DNA of 64,000 nt. Origin: Streptomyces californicus (GTDB lineage Bacteria; Actinomycetota; Actinomycetes; Streptomycetales; Streptomycetaceae). The translations under genes and the position numbers were made by a program. Positions 8,276 to 17,586 of this stretch are shown piece by piece; the stretch's first letter is position 1; every line of letters begins with the position of its first letter. Location of the stretch: contig NZ_JNZZ01000006.1 of assembly GCF_000717645.1 (NCBI RefSeq), positions 124,001 through 188,000 of the forward strand, read 5' to 3'. The notes beneath the pieces were generated by a model. That model was not told the DNA's origin, made no database searches, and saw only the letters and a program-made list of their open reading frames with translations.

Positions 8276-8562
8276 TGTTGTCCGGGCGGGAGCGGTAAGG
8301 AGAGACAGGGTTTCGCTCTGGACGAACACCCGCCGGATCCACCCGTATCTACGCAGCAGTAACCCTCCGGAACGGACGATCATCCGTCCCGGACCCGGGC
8401 CCCGCGTCCCGCTCACCGTCGACAAGTGCGAAGATGGGTTCTCGGCAGGACAGGGCCCCCACCACAGGGCCGAAGACAAAAGCGGCCGCACACCAGCCGA
8501 CCGGCCGGTCACACCCCAGCGACGGGGCCCGGCGTACGGCGCACATGCATGGAGGACGTGAC
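8276..8562. other. Gene-free leader region upstream of lpd
   Basis: About 290 bases lie between the pepA terminator and lpd. They are less GC-biased than the coding DNA and contain no convincing coding frame, repeat or strong TTGAC/TANNNT pair that I can defend. The lpd promoter must lie here. Confidence 0.4.
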
Positions 8563-9951
8563 GTGGCGAACGACGCCAGCACCGTTTTCGACCTAGTGAT
8601 CCTCGGCGGTGGCAGTGGCGGTTACGCCGCGGCCCTGCGCGGAGCGCAGCTGGGCCTGGACGTCGCACTGATCGAGAAGGGCAAGGTCGGCGGCACCTGC
8701 CTGCACAACGGCTGCATCCCCACGAAGGCGCTGCTGCACGCGGGCGAGATCGCGGACCAGGCCCGCGAGTCGGCCCAGTTCGGCGTGAAGGCCACCTTCG
8801 AGGGCATCGACATGGAGGCCGTCAACAAGTACAAGGACGACGTGATCTCGGGCCTGTACAAGGGTCTCCAGGGTCTCATCGCCTCGCGCAAGGTCCACTA
8901 CATCGAGGGTGAGGGCAAGCTCTCCTCGCCGACCTCGGTGGACGTGAACGGCCAGCGCGTCCAGGGCCGGCACGTGCTGCTGGCGACCGGCTCCGTGCCG
9001 AAGTCGCTGCCCGGCCTGGAGATCGACGGCGACCGGATCATCTCCTCGGACCACGCGCTGAAGATGAACCGCGTCCCGAAGTCCGCGATCGTGCTGGGCG
9101 GCGGCGTCATCGGCGTCGAGTTCGCCTCCGCGTGGAAGTCCTTCGGCACCGAGGTCACGATCGTCGAGGGCCTCAAGCACCTCGTCCCGGTCGAGGACGA
9201 GAACAGCTCCAAGCTTCTTGAGCGCGCGTTCCGCAAGCGCGGCATCAAGTTCAACCTCGGCACCTTCTTCGACAAGGCCGAGTACACCCAGGACGGCGTC
9301 CGCGTGACGCTCGCCGACGGCAAGACCTTCGAGGCGGAGGTGCTGCTGGTCGCGATCGGCCGCGGCCCGGTCTCGCAGGGCCTCGGGTACGAGGAGCAGG
9401 GCGTCGCGATGGACCGCGGCTACGTCCTGGTCGACGAGTACATGCAGACCAACGTCCCGACGATCTCCGCCGTGGGCGACCTCGTCCCGACCCTCCAGCT
9501 GGCCCACGTCGGCTTCGCCGAGGGCATCCTGGTCGCCGAGCGCCTCGCCGGCCTCAAGACCGTCCCGGTCGACTACGACGGCGTGCCCCGGGTGACGTAC
9601 TGCCACCCCGAGGTCGCCTCCGTCGGCATCACCGAGGCGAAGGCCAAGGAGATCTACGGCGCGGACAAGGTCGTCGCCCTCAAGTACAACCTCGCGGGCA
9701 ACGGCAAGAGCAAGATCCTCAAGACCGCGGGCGAGATCAAGCTCGTCCAGGTCAAGGACGGCGCCGTGGTCGGCGTCCACATGGTGGGCGACCGCATGGG
9801 CGAGCAGGTCGGCGAAGCCCAGCTGATCTACAACTGGGAGGCGCTGCCCGCCGAGGTCGCCCAGCTCATCCACGCGCACCCGACGCAGAACGAGGCGATG
9901 GGCGAGGCTCACCTGGCGCTGGCCGGGAAGCCCCTGCACGCCCACGACTGA
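8563..9951 (+). CDS. lpdA: Dihydrolipoyl dehydrogenase (E3)
   Basis: E3 reoxidises dihydrolipoyl groups on E2 and reduces NAD+, using FAD and a redox disulfide. The 462-residue protein begins MANDASTVFDLVILGGGSGG, a dinucleotide-binding motif. The redox pair lies in GGTCLHNGCIPTK. The NAD-binding GGGVIGVEFAS and the dimer-interface active-site motif HAHPTQNEAMGEAH with the catalytic His-Glu pair are present. The GTG at 8563 has GGAGG at 8551-8555. Only 61 bases separate it from the E2 gene, so the two are likely co-transcribed. Confidence 0.95.
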   Translation: MANDASTVFDLVILGGGSGGYAAALRGAQLGLDVALIEKGKVGGTCLHNGCIPTKALLHAGEIADQARESAQFGVKATFEGIDMEAVNKYKDDVISGLYKGLQGLIASRKVHYIEGEGKLSSPTSVDVNGQRVQGRHVLLATGSVPKSLPGLEIDGDRIISSDHALKMNRVPKSAIVLGGGVIGVEFASAWKSFGTEVTIVEGLKHLVPVEDENSSKLLERAFRKRGIKFNLGTFFDKAEYTQDGVRVTLADGKTFEAEVLLVAIGRGPVSQGLGYEEQGVAMDRGYVLVDEYMQTNVPTISAVGDLVPTLQLAHVGFAEGILVAERLAGLKTVPVDYDGVPRVTYCHPEVASVGITEAKAKEIYGADKVVALKYNLAGNGKSKILKTAGEIKLVQVKDGAVVGVHMVGDRMGEQVGEAQLIYNWEALPAEVAQLIHAHPTQNEAMGEAHLALAGKPLHAHD

Positions 9952-10012
9952 CCCCCGGTCCCGGGCGCGACGACCGACCACTTCCGCATTTTCGTAAGGA
10001 GCAACTGAAACC

Positions 10013-11866
10013 ATGTCGGTTTCCGTAACCCTTCCGGCGCTCGGCGAGAGCGTCACCGAGGGCACTGTCACCCGTTGGCTGAAGGCCGAGGGCGAGCGCG
10101 TCGAGGCCGACGAGCCGCTGCTCGAGGTCTCGACCGACAAGGTCGACACCGAGATCCCGGCCCCCGCGTCCGGCGTTCTGACCTCCATCAAGGTCGCCGA
10201 GGACGAGACCGTCGAGGTCGGCGCCGAGCTGGCCGTCATCGACGACGGCACCGGCGGCGGCGAGGCCGCGGCCGCCGAGGAGGCCCCGGCCGCCGAGCCC
10301 GCCTCCACCCCGGCCGCGCAGGCCGAGGAGGCGCCCACCGCCCCGTCGACCGAGACCGAGGCTCCGGCCCAGGCCCCGACCGCCGAGGCGGCCTCCGGCG
10401 GTTCGTCCGCCGAGGGCACCGACGTCACCCTCCCCGCGCTCGGCGAGAGCGTCACCGAGGGCACCGTCACCCGCTGGCTCAAGGAGGTCGGCGAGGAGGT
10501 GGCCGAGGACGAGCCGCTGCTGGAGGTGTCCACGGACAAGGTCGACACCGAGATCCCCGCCCCGGTCGCCGGTGTGCTCCTGGAGATCGTGGTCGGCGAG
10601 GACGAGACCGCCGAGGTCGGCGCCAAGCTCGCCGTGATCGGCGCCCCGGGCGCGGCTCCGAAGCAGGAGGCCCCGGCGCAGGAGGCCCCCAAGCAGGAGG
10701 AGGCCCCGAAGCAGGAAGCCCCCGCCCAGGAGGCCCCGAAGCAGGAAGCCCCCGCCCAGGAGGCCCCGAAGCAGGAGGCCCCGAAGCAGGAGGCTCCCAA
10801 GCAGGAGGCCCCGAAGCAGGAAGCGCCCGCTCCGGCCGCCCCCGCTCCGGCCCAGCCCGCCGCCCCGGCGCCTGCTCCGGCTCAGCCCGCCGCTCCGGCT
10901 CCGGCCGCCCCGGCCGCGACCTCCGGTTCCGGTGACGACGGCGCGTACGTCACGCCGCTGGTCCGCAAACTCGCGTCCGAGAACAACGTGGACCTGGGCT
11001 CGGTCAAGGGCACCGGCGTCGGTGGCCGTATCCGCAAGCAGGACGTCGTCGCCGCCGCGGAGGCCGCCAAGGCCGCCGCCGCTGCCCCGGCCCCCGCCGC
11101 TCCGGCCGCCGCCAAGGCCGCGCCGAAGCTGGAGGCGTCCCCGCTGCGCGGTCAGACGGTCAAGATGACCCGCATGCGCAAGGTCATCGGCGACAACATG
11201 ATGAAGGCCCTGCACTCGCAGGCCCAGCTGACCTCGGTCGTCGAGGTCGACATCACCAAGCTGATGAAGCTGCGCAACCAGGCGAAGGCCGCGTTCGCCG
11301 CCCGTGAGGGCGTCAAGCTGTCCCCGATGCCGTTCTTCGTGAAGGCGGCGGCCCAGGCGCTGAAGGCCCACCCGGTCATCAACGCCCGGATCAACGAGGA
11401 CGAGGGCACCATCACGTACTTCGACTCGGAGAACATCGGCATCGCCGTGGACGCCGAGAAGGGTCTGATGACCCCGGTCATCAAGGGTGCGGGCGACCTG
11501 AACATCGCCGGCATCTCCAAGAAGACCGCGGAGCTCGCGGGCAAGGCGCGCGGTGGCGGCCTGACGCCGGACGACATGTCCGGCGCCACCTTCACCATCA
11601 GCAACACCGGTTCGCGCGGCGCCCTGTTCGACACCGTCATCGTCCCGCCGAACCAGGCCGCCATCCTGGGCATCGGCGCGACGGTCCGCCGCCCCGTGGT
11701 CATCGACCACCCGGACCTCGGCGAGACCATCGCGGTGCGCGACATGACCTACCTCTCGCTCTCCTACGACCACCGTCTGGTGGACGGCGCGGACGCCGCC
11801 CGTTACCTGACCTCGGTCAAGGCGATCCTGGAGGCGGGTGAGTTCGAGGTCGAGCTCGGCCTCTGA
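10013..11866 (+). CDS. sucB: Dihydrolipoamide acyltransferase (E2) with two lipoyl domains; annotated as sucB type, probably also serves pyruvate dehydrogenase
   Basis: The 617-residue E2 has two near-identical lipoyl domains with lipoylated lysines in STDKVDTE (Lys43 and Lys176). A long Ala/Pro/Glu linker follows, with repeated KQEAP and AQEAP units (about residues 215-305), then a peripheral subunit-binding domain ([16 protein letters not shown]). The catalytic domain has HRLVDGAD (His587, Asp591). E2 passes acyl groups from E1 to CoA. In other actinobacteria, to my knowledge, the protein with this label is the E2 of pyruvate dehydrogenase and is shared with oxoglutarate dehydrogenase. Lying between lpd and aceE fits that. 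AAGGAG at 9996-10001 supports the ATG. A strong hairpin follows. Confidence 0.93.
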   Translation: MSVSVTLPALGESVTEGTVTRWLKAEGERVEADEPLLEVSTDKVDTEIPAPASGVLTSIKVAEDETVEVGAELAVIDDGTGGGEAAAAEEAPAAEPASTPAAQAEEAPTAPSTETEAPAQAPTAEAASGGSSAEGTDVTLPALGESVTEGTVTRWLKEVGEEVAEDEPLLEVSTDKVDTEIPAPVAGVLLEIVVGEDETAEVGAKLAVIGAPGAAPKQEAPAQEAPKQEEAPKQEAPAQEAPKQEAPAQEAPKQEAPKQEAPKQEAPKQEAPAPAAPAPAQPAAPAPAPAQPAAPAPAAPAATSGSGDDGAYVTPLVRKLASENNVDLGSVKGTGVGGRIRKQDVVAAAEAAKAAAAAPAPAAPAAAKAAPKLEASPLRGQTVKMTRMRKVIGDNMMKALHSQAQLTSVVEVDITKLMKLRNQAKAAFAAREGVKLSPMPFFVKAAAQALKAHPVINARINEDEGTITYFDSENIGIAVDAEKGLMTPVIKGAGDLNIAGISKKTAELAGKARGGGLTPDDMSGATFTISNTGSRGALFDTVIVPPNQAAILGIGATVRRPVVIDHPDLGETIAVRDMTYLSLSYDHRLVDGADAARYLTSVKAILEAGEFEVELGL

Positions 11867-11893
11867 ACACCCCGGCTGTAACCAGCCTCACCA

Positions 11894-11934
11894 GCGGCGC
11901 CCCCGCCCGGAACCCCTCCGGGCGGGGGCGCCGC
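11894..11934. terminator. Hairpin terminator after E2
   Basis: A 17-bp perfect stem (arms 11894-11910 and 11918-11934, GCGGCGCCCCCGCCCGG and its complement) has a seven-base loop. It lies 28 bases after the E2 stop. Confidence 0.85.
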
Positions 11935-12015
11935 CGTATTGTCTAACCACCACAGGAGGCCGACCCGCCGCCGTGATGATGTAGGCAGCACCGGTCTGCC
12001 CTGAAGGAGCCCTCC

Positions 12016-12687
12016 ATGACCCCGCCCGTCGTCCACTCGCTGCGCGAACAGATCCGCGAGCACATCGTGGAGGGGATCGTCAGCGGGCGCTGGAAGCCGG
12101 GCGAGCGGATCGTGGAGCGCCGCATCGCCACCGAGCTGGAGGTCAGCCAGACGCCCGTGCGCGAGGCGCTGCGCGAGCTGGAGACGCTGCGGCTGATCGA
12201 GTCGGCCCCCAACAAGGGCGTCCGGGTCCGCAACCTCACCGCCGCCGACCTGGAGGAGAGCTACCCGGTCCGGGCGGGCCTGGAGCAGATCGCGGCCGAG
12301 CTGGCGGCCCCGGTGCTCGGCCGGGACTGCTCGGCACTGGAACCGCACGTGGCCGCGCTGTACGAGGCGGACCGGCTGGCCGACGGCGAGGCGCAGGTGC
12401 GGCACACGGTCGGCTTCCACCGGGAGCTCGTGCGGGCCGCCGGGAACGCGGTGCTGCTGCACACCTGGGAGGGGCTGGGCATCGAGGTGTTCACGGCCCT
12501 GTCGATCCGCTGGCTGGGCACGGTGCAGAAGTCGTACGCGGAGGAGCACCAGGCGCTCATCGACGCGTTCCGCGCCGGGGACCCGAGGATCGGCGCCCTG
12601 GTGAAGGCGCACGTGCTGGGCTGCGCCCCGGCCCCCGAGCACGCCGACCACATCGAACACGCCGAGGCCGCTCCCCCCGCCGAGTAG
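12016..12687 (+). CDS. GntR-family transcriptional regulator with FCD domain
   Basis: The 223-residue regulator has an N-terminal winged helix (LREQIREHIVEGIVSGRW, then ELEVSQTPVREALREL as recognition region) and a C-terminal all-helical FCD ligand-binding domain. FCD members usually bind small carboxylates through a metal site. AAGGAG at 12004-12009 supports the ATG. Its position between the E2 gene and aceE suggests it regulates pyruvate oxidation. A 17-bp palindrome at 12972-12988 overlapping the aceE -35 is a plausible target, although I cannot show that this protein binds it. Confidence 0.88.
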   Translation: MTPPVVHSLREQIREHIVEGIVSGRWKPGERIVERRIATELEVSQTPVREALRELETLRLIESAPNKGVRVRNLTAADLEESYPVRAGLEQIAAELAAPVLGRDCSALEPHVAALYEADRLADGEAQVRHTVGFHRELVRAAGNAVLLHTWEGLGIEVFTALSIRWLGTVQKSYAEEHQALIDAFRAGDPRIGALVKAHVLGCAPAPEHADHIEHAEAAPPAE

Positions 12688-12714
12688 CCCTCGCCCCGCC
12701 CTCGGGCCCGCCAG

Positions 12715-12838
12715 TTCGGAGAAGCACGGCCCGCCCCTCGCGGAGGCGCACTGCCCGCCCGTCGCGGATAAGCACGGCCCCGCCCCCCTCGCGGAGACGC
12801 GCCGCCCGCCCTCTCGGAGGCGCGCACGGCCGCCCCGT
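12715..12838. repeat. Degenerate tandem repeats, about 30-bp unit, four copies
   Basis: The consensus resembles CTCGCGGAGGCGCACGGCCC and recurs about every 28-33 bases (CTCGCGGAGGCGC, GTCGCGGATAAGC, CTCGCGGAGACGC, CTCTCGGAGGCGC). It starts about 30 bases after the GntR stop and ends before the AT-richer aceE promoter region. Confidence 0.65.
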
Positions 12839-12970
12839 CATCTGCCGCGAGGCCCGCTCTTCTGTGCAGGTCAGCGCCCCTTTTGCGCGCTATTTCGCGT
12901 CACTCCGTGCCCCCTTTCGAGGCACCCCATGCCACTTTTCTTCATATCGAGAAGTTTTGCCGTTCATCCT

Positions 12971-13000
12971 TTGATCGATCATCGATCAGCGCCTTACAGT
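12971..13000 (+). promoter_or_regulatory. aceE promoter with overlapping palindromic operator
   Basis: TTGATC at 12971-12976, an 18-base spacer and TACAGT at 12995-13000 form a good vegetative promoter, predicting a start near 13007 and a leader of about 80 bases. The sequence TGATCGAT-C-ATCGATCA at 12972-12988 is a perfect 8+1+8 inverted repeat covering the -35. A repressor bound there would block polymerase. The adjacent GntR/FCD protein is the obvious candidate. Confidence 0.6.
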
Positions 13001-13085
13001 TCACATCGCGGGCCCACCGGCCCCATCGCCCTGTCCTGCCAGCCAGGGCCTTCTCCACCCCCCTCCTCTCCGGAAGGCGGCGATC

Positions 13086-15758
13086 ATGACCGACCCCGTA
13101 GGAAAGCTTCCGAGCGAGCTCGACCAGCTCCCGGACCGTGACCCCGAGGAGACCGCCGAGTGGGCGGCCTCCCTGGACGCCGTCACCAAGGCCGCCGGCC
13201 CGCACCGGGCCGCGTACCTGATGCGCCGGTCGCTGCAGCACGCCGAGGGCGCCGGTCTCGCGCTGCCCAAGCTGCTGGAGACCGACTACGTCAACACCAT
13301 CCCGACCGCCGCCGAGCCCGCGTTCGACGGCGACCTGGAGATGGAGTCGCGGATCACCGCGTGGAACCGCTGGAACGCGGCCGCGATGGTCACCCGGGGC
13401 GCCCGGTACGGGGTAGGCGGCCACATCGCCACCTTCGCCTCGGCGGCCTGGCTCTACGAGACCGGCTTCAACCACTTCTTCCGCGGCAAGGAGGGGGACG
13501 GGTCCGGCGACCAGCTCTACATCCAGGGCCACGCCTCCCCCGGCATCTACGCCCGCGCCTTCCTCGACGGCCGGCTGAACGAGCGGCAGCTCGACAACTT
13601 CCGCCAGGAGGCGGGCGGCGACGGTCTGCCCTCCTACCCGCACCCGCGGCGGCTGCCCTGGCTGTGGGAGTTCCCCACGGTGTCGATGGGCCTCGGCCCG
13701 CTCTCGGCGATCTACCAGGCGCGCTTCAACCGCTATCTGGCCAACCGCACCATCAAGGACACGGCCGGCTCGCACGTCTGGGCCTTCCTCGGCGACGGCG
13801 AGATGGACGAGCCCGAGTCGACCGCGGCCCTCGCGCTGGCCTCCCGTGAGCAGCTCGACAACCTGACCTTCGTCATCAACTGCAACCTGCAGCGCCTCGA
13901 CGGCCCGGTCCGCGCCAACTTCCGCGTGGTCCAAGAGCTGGAGGCGCAGTTCCGCGGGGCCGGCTGGAACGTCGTCAAGACGCTCTGGGGCAACGCCTGG
14001 GACGAGCTGTTCCAGCTGGACACCCAGGGTGCGCTGCTGCGCCGCCTGCGCGAGGTCCCGGACGCGCAGTTCCAGACGTACGCCACCCGCGACGTCGCCT
14101 ACATCCGCGAGCACTTCTTCGGCGCCGAGCCCGCCCTCGTCGAGCTGGCGAAACTGCTCACCGACGCGAAGATCGCCGAGTGTTTCTACACCTCGCGCGG
14201 CGGCCACGAGGCCCGCAAGGTCTACGCGGCGTACAAGGCGGCCGTCGAGCACAAGGGCGCGCCGACCGTGATCCTGGCCCAGACGGTCAAGGGCTACACG
14301 CTCGGCAAGGGCTTCGAGTCCAAGAACGCCAACCACCAGATGAAGAAGCTGTCGGTCGACGAGTTCAAGGGCATGCGCGAGCTGCTCGGCCTCCCGATCC
14401 CCGACAGCGCCTTCCAGGACGGCCTGGTCCCCTACGGCCACCCGGGCGCCGACTCCGCCGAGGTCCGCTACCTCCAGGAGCGCCGCGCCGCGCTCGGCGG
14501 CCCCGCCCCGGCCCGCCGGCTGCACGCGTCGGCGCCGCTGCCACAGCCCGAGGAGCGCGCGTTCAAGGCCCTGTACAAGGGGTCCGGCAAGCAGGAGATG
14601 GCCACCACCATGGCGTTCGTCCGCCTGGTGAAGGACCTGATGCGGGACAAGGAGACCGGCAAGCGCTGGGTGCCGATCGTCCCGGACGAGGCCCGTACCT
14701 TCGGTATGGAGTCGCTGTTCCCGTCGGCCGGCATCTACTCGCCGCTGGGTCAGACGTACGACCCGGTCGACCGCGACCAGCTGATGTACTACAAGGAGGC
14801 CAAGGACGGCCAGATCCTCAACGAGGGGATCACCGAGGCCGGGGCCATGGCCGACTTCATCGCCGCCGCCACGTCGTATGCGACGCACGGCGAGACGATG
14901 ATCCCGTTCTACATCTTCTACTCGATGTTCGGCTGGCAGCGGACCGGCGACCAGATGTGGCAGCTCGCCGACCAGCTCGGCAAGGGCTTCATCGTCGGCG
15001 CCACGGCGGGCCGCACGACCCTGACGGGCGAGGGCCTCCAGCACGCGGACGGCCACTCGCACCTGATCGCGGCCACCAACCCGGCCTCGCTCAACTACGA
15101 CCCAGCGTTCGCGTACGAGGTCGCGGTGATCGTCAAGGACGGCCTGCGCCGGATGTACGGTCCTGACGCCGAGGACGTCTTCTACTACCTGACGGTCTAC
15201 AACGAGCCGAAGCCGCAGCCCGCGATGCCCGAGGGCGTCGAGGAGGGCATCGTCAAGGGCCTGTACCGCTTCAAGGAGGGCACGCCCGCCACGGCGGACG
15301 CGCCGCGCCTCCAGCTGCTGGCCTCCGGCACGGCCATCCACTGGGCCCTGGAGGCCCAGGAGCTGCTGGCCGCCGACTGGGGGGTCACGGCCGACGTCTG
15401 GTCCGCCACCTCGTGGGGCGAGCTGCGCCGCGACGCGCTGGCGGCCGACGAGGCGCTGCTCCGCGGTGAGGTCCAGGTCCCGTACGTGACGCAGGCGCTC
15501 TCCGGCGCCCCGGGCCCGGTGCTCGCGGTCAGCGACTGGATGCGCCAGGTCCCGGACCAGATCAGCCAGTGGGTGGAGCAGGACTGGTCCTCGCTCGGCA
15601 CGGACGGGTTCGGCCTCTCCGACACCCGTGACGCGGCCCGCCGCCACTTCGGCGTCGACGCCCCGTCGATCGTCGTGGCCTCGCTGGCCCAGCTCGCCAA
15701 GCGCGGCGAGGTCCCGGCCTCGGCGGTCAAGGAGGCCCGGGAGCGGTACGGCCTCTGA
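13086..15758 (+). CDS. aceE: Pyruvate dehydrogenase E1 component, homodimeric type
   Basis: The enzyme decarboxylates pyruvate with thiamine diphosphate and reductively acetylates the E2 lipoyl group. The 890-residue length is typical of the homodimeric E1. Recognisable parts are the RWNAAAMV and GGHIATFAS segments, the thiamine-binding GDGEMDEPES region followed by NLTFVINCNLQRLDGPV, and the C-terminal transketolase-like domain. GGAAGG precedes the ATG at 13086. It belongs functionally with the lpd and E2 genes, but the hairpin after E2 and its own promoter make it a separate transcription unit. Confidence 0.96.
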   Translation: MTDPVGKLPSELDQLPDRDPEETAEWAASLDAVTKAAGPHRAAYLMRRSLQHAEGAGLALPKLLETDYVNTIPTAAEPAFDGDLEMESRITAWNRWNAAAMVTRGARYGVGGHIATFASAAWLYETGFNHFFRGKEGDGSGDQLYIQGHASPGIYARAFLDGRLNERQLDNFRQEAGGDGLPSYPHPRRLPWLWEFPTVSMGLGPLSAIYQARFNRYLANRTIKDTAGSHVWAFLGDGEMDEPESTAALALASREQLDNLTFVINCNLQRLDGPVRANFRVVQELEAQFRGAGWNVVKTLWGNAWDELFQLDTQGALLRRLREVPDAQFQTYATRDVAYIREHFFGAEPALVELAKLLTDAKIAECFYTSRGGHEARKVYAAYKAAVEHKGAPTVILAQTVKGYTLGKGFESKNANHQMKKLSVDEFKGMRELLGLPIPDSAFQDGLVPYGHPGADSAEVRYLQERRAALGGPAPARRLHASAPLPQPEERAFKALYKGSGKQEMATTMAFVRLVKDLMRDKETGKRWVPIVPDEARTFGMESLFPSAGIYSPLGQTYDPVDRDQLMYYKEAKDGQILNEGITEAGAMADFIAAATSYATHGETMIPFYIFYSMFGWQRTGDQMWQLADQLGKGFIVGATAGRTTLTGEGLQHADGHSHLIAATNPASLNYDPAFAYEVAVIVKDGLRRMYGPDAEDVFYYLTVYNEPKPQPAMPEGVEEGIVKGLYRFKEGTPATADAPRLQLLASGTAIHWALEAQELLAADWGVTADVWSATSWGELRRDALAADEALLRGEVQVPYVTQALSGAPGPVLAVSDWMRQVPDQISQWVEQDWSSLGTDGFGLSDTRDAARRHFGVDAPSIVVASLAQLAKRGEVPASAVKEARERYGL

Positions 15759-15778
15759 GCCCCACCCCCGCAGCACGA

Positions 15779-15842
15779 AGGGACCCCCGGTCACCGGGCG
15801 GACGCGTCCGACAGCGCGCCCGCACGGCGGCCGGGGGTCCCT
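15779..15842. terminator. Long-loop hairpin after aceE
   Basis: A 12-bp perfect stem (15779-15790 and 15831-15842, AGGGACCCCCGG and its complement) encloses 40 bases that contain a smaller GGACGCGTCC palindrome. It begins 20 bases after the aceE stop. Confidence 0.6.
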
Positions 15843-15940
15843 CCGTTACCGGCGCCGTGACTCGCGACCGGTGCCGTGACCACGAACGCGTGCGCGCCGC
15901 CGTGCCCCCGGCCCGTGCGCGCCGCCGTGACAATGGGGGC

Positions 15941-16924
15941 ATGCGCGCTGCCCGGCTGATCAAGATGGTGCTGCTCCTGCAGTCCCGCCCCGCGATGACC
16001 GCCGCCGAGCTGGCGGCGGAGCTGGAGGTGTCGGAGCGTACGGTCACCCGTGACGCGCAGGCCCTCTCCGACGCGGGCGTCCCGGTGTACGCGGAGCGCG
16101 GCCGGGCCGGCGGTTACCGGCTCGTCGGCGGCTACCGCACCCGGCTGACCGGCCTCGCCCGCGACGAGGCGGAGGCGCTGTTCCTCTCCGGACTGCCCGC
16201 CGCCCTGCGCGAGATGGGGCTGGAGGACGCCGCGTCGGCGGCCCGCCTCAAGGTGTCGGCGGCGCTCATGCCCTCCCTGCGCGACGCCTCGTCCTCCGCC
16301 GCCCGCCGCTTCCACCTGGACGCGCCCTCCTGGTACCACGAGCCGGAGACCCCCGACCTGCTGCCCCCGATCGCCGACGCGGTCTGGGACGACCGGCTCC
16401 TGCGGGTCCGCTACCGCCGGGGCGGGGGCCGCGACCACGCCGGTACGGAGGTGGCGCGGGAGCTCGCGCCGTACGGGCTCGTCCTCAAAGCGGGGATCTG
16501 GTACCTCTGCGCCCGGGCGGGCGAGGACTTCCGGGTCTACCGGATCGACCGCTTCACCGCCGTGGAGGCGGCCGACGGGCGCTTCGAGCGGGACGAGGAC
16601 TTCGACCTGCCCGGCTTCTGGGCGGAGCGCGCCACCGCCTTCGCCCGGTCCCTGCTGCGTACGGAGGTGACCGTACGGGTGTCCGAGCGCGGGGCGCGGA
16701 TGCTCGCGTACACCGGCGACCGCGCGGCGGCCGCTGCGGCCCTCGCGGAGGCGTCCGCACCGGACCGGGACGGGTGGCGGACCCTCACACTGCCCGTGGA
16801 GTCACCGGACGTCGCCTACAGCCAGCTCCTCGCGCTCGGCCCCGAGTTGGAGGTCCTGGCGCCCGACGCGCTGCGGGCCCGGTTCGCGGCGGCGGCCGAA
16901 CGCCTGCGCGAGCTGTATCGCTGA
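15941..16924 (+). CDS. WYL-domain transcriptional regulator
   Basis: The 327-residue regulator has an N-terminal HTH_11-type domain (AAELAAELEVSERTVTRDAQAL), a linker, a WYL domain (about residues 140-230, with LKAGIWYLCARAGEDFRVYRIDR) and the usual WCX C-terminus. WYL proteins sense nucleic acids or small ligands in other systems; the ligand here is unknown. The ATG at 15941 lies six bases after GACAAT, so the message may be leaderless. The next gene starts 62 bases downstream. Confidence 0.88.
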   Translation: MRAARLIKMVLLLQSRPAMTAAELAAELEVSERTVTRDAQALSDAGVPVYAERGRAGGYRLVGGYRTRLTGLARDEAEALFLSGLPAALREMGLEDAASAARLKVSAALMPSLRDASSSAARRFHLDAPSWYHEPETPDLLPPIADAVWDDRLLRVRYRRGGGRDHAGTEVARELAPYGLVLKAGIWYLCARAGEDFRVYRIDRFTAVEAADGRFERDEDFDLPGFWAERATAFARSLLRTEVTVRVSERGARMLAYTGDRAAAAAALAEASAPDRDGWRTLTLPVESPDVAYSQLLALGPELEVLAPDALRARFAAAAERLRELYR

Positions 16925-16986
16925 AAGGCTTCAATTCGGCGGCTGCGCGTGCGGCGGCCCCCGGCAGGCTGGATGCTGTACCCGTG

Positions 16987-17511
16987 ATGGACGAAACGGA
17001 ATTCTGGGAGATCATCGACAGCACCCGCGAGGCCGCCGACGGCGACCCCGAGGACCATGCCGACCTGCTGGTCGAACGGCTGACCCGGCTCGATCCCGAT
17101 TCCGTGCTGGACTTCGCCCGGCATTTCGAGGCCCGCTACAACCGCGCGTACGCCTGGGACCTCTGGGGCGCGGCGGCGGTGCTGCTGGGCGGGGCGAGCG
17201 ACGACGCGTTCGACTGGTTCCGCTGCTGGCTGATCGGCCAGGGGCGGGAGGTCTTCGAGGGGGCGCTGCACGATCCGGACGGTCTGGCGGAGCTGCTGGA
17301 GGAGTTCGACGAGGAGTACGACGGGGACGGCGAGGAGCTGGGGTACGCGGCCGACGAGGCGTACGAGCAGCTCACGGGTGTGGTCGCGCCCGATCTGGGG
17401 CTTCCGCCGCAGCCCGCCGAGCCGCTGGGCACCCCGGTCGACTTCGAGGACGAGGACGCGCTCGCCACCCGCTTCCCCGAGCTTTGGGACCGCTTCGGGC
17501 CCGCCCGGTAG
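16987..17511 (+). CDS. DUF4240-like protein
   Basis: The 174-residue acidic cytosolic protein begins MDETEFWEIIDSTREAADGD and contains FDWFRCWLIGQGREVF. It matches my memory of DUF4240 proteins, which have no assigned function. A GTG directly precedes the ATG (16984), so the true start may be one codon earlier. It is probably co-transcribed with the WYL regulator upstream. A short hairpin (GGCCCC/GGGGCC, 17515-17530) follows the stop. Confidence 0.75.
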   Translation: MDETEFWEIIDSTREAADGDPEDHADLLVERLTRLDPDSVLDFARHFEARYNRAYAWDLWGAAAVLLGGASDDAFDWFRCWLIGQGREVFEGALHDPDGLAELLEEFDEEYDGDGEELGYAADEAYEQLTGVVAPDLGLPPQPAEPLGTPVDFEDEDALATRFPELWDRFGPAR

Positions 17512-17586
17512 CAAGGCCCCGGGCGGGGCCTCCGTGAGCGGGCTCCGTGAGGGGACTCCGTACGAAGCCTCCGCGCGGGGCGCCCG

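Noticed and set aside
12942..15794. A 950-codon minus-strand frame opposite aceE
   Set aside because: Composition is that of an antisense GC-rich shadow and aceE is unambiguous on the other strand.
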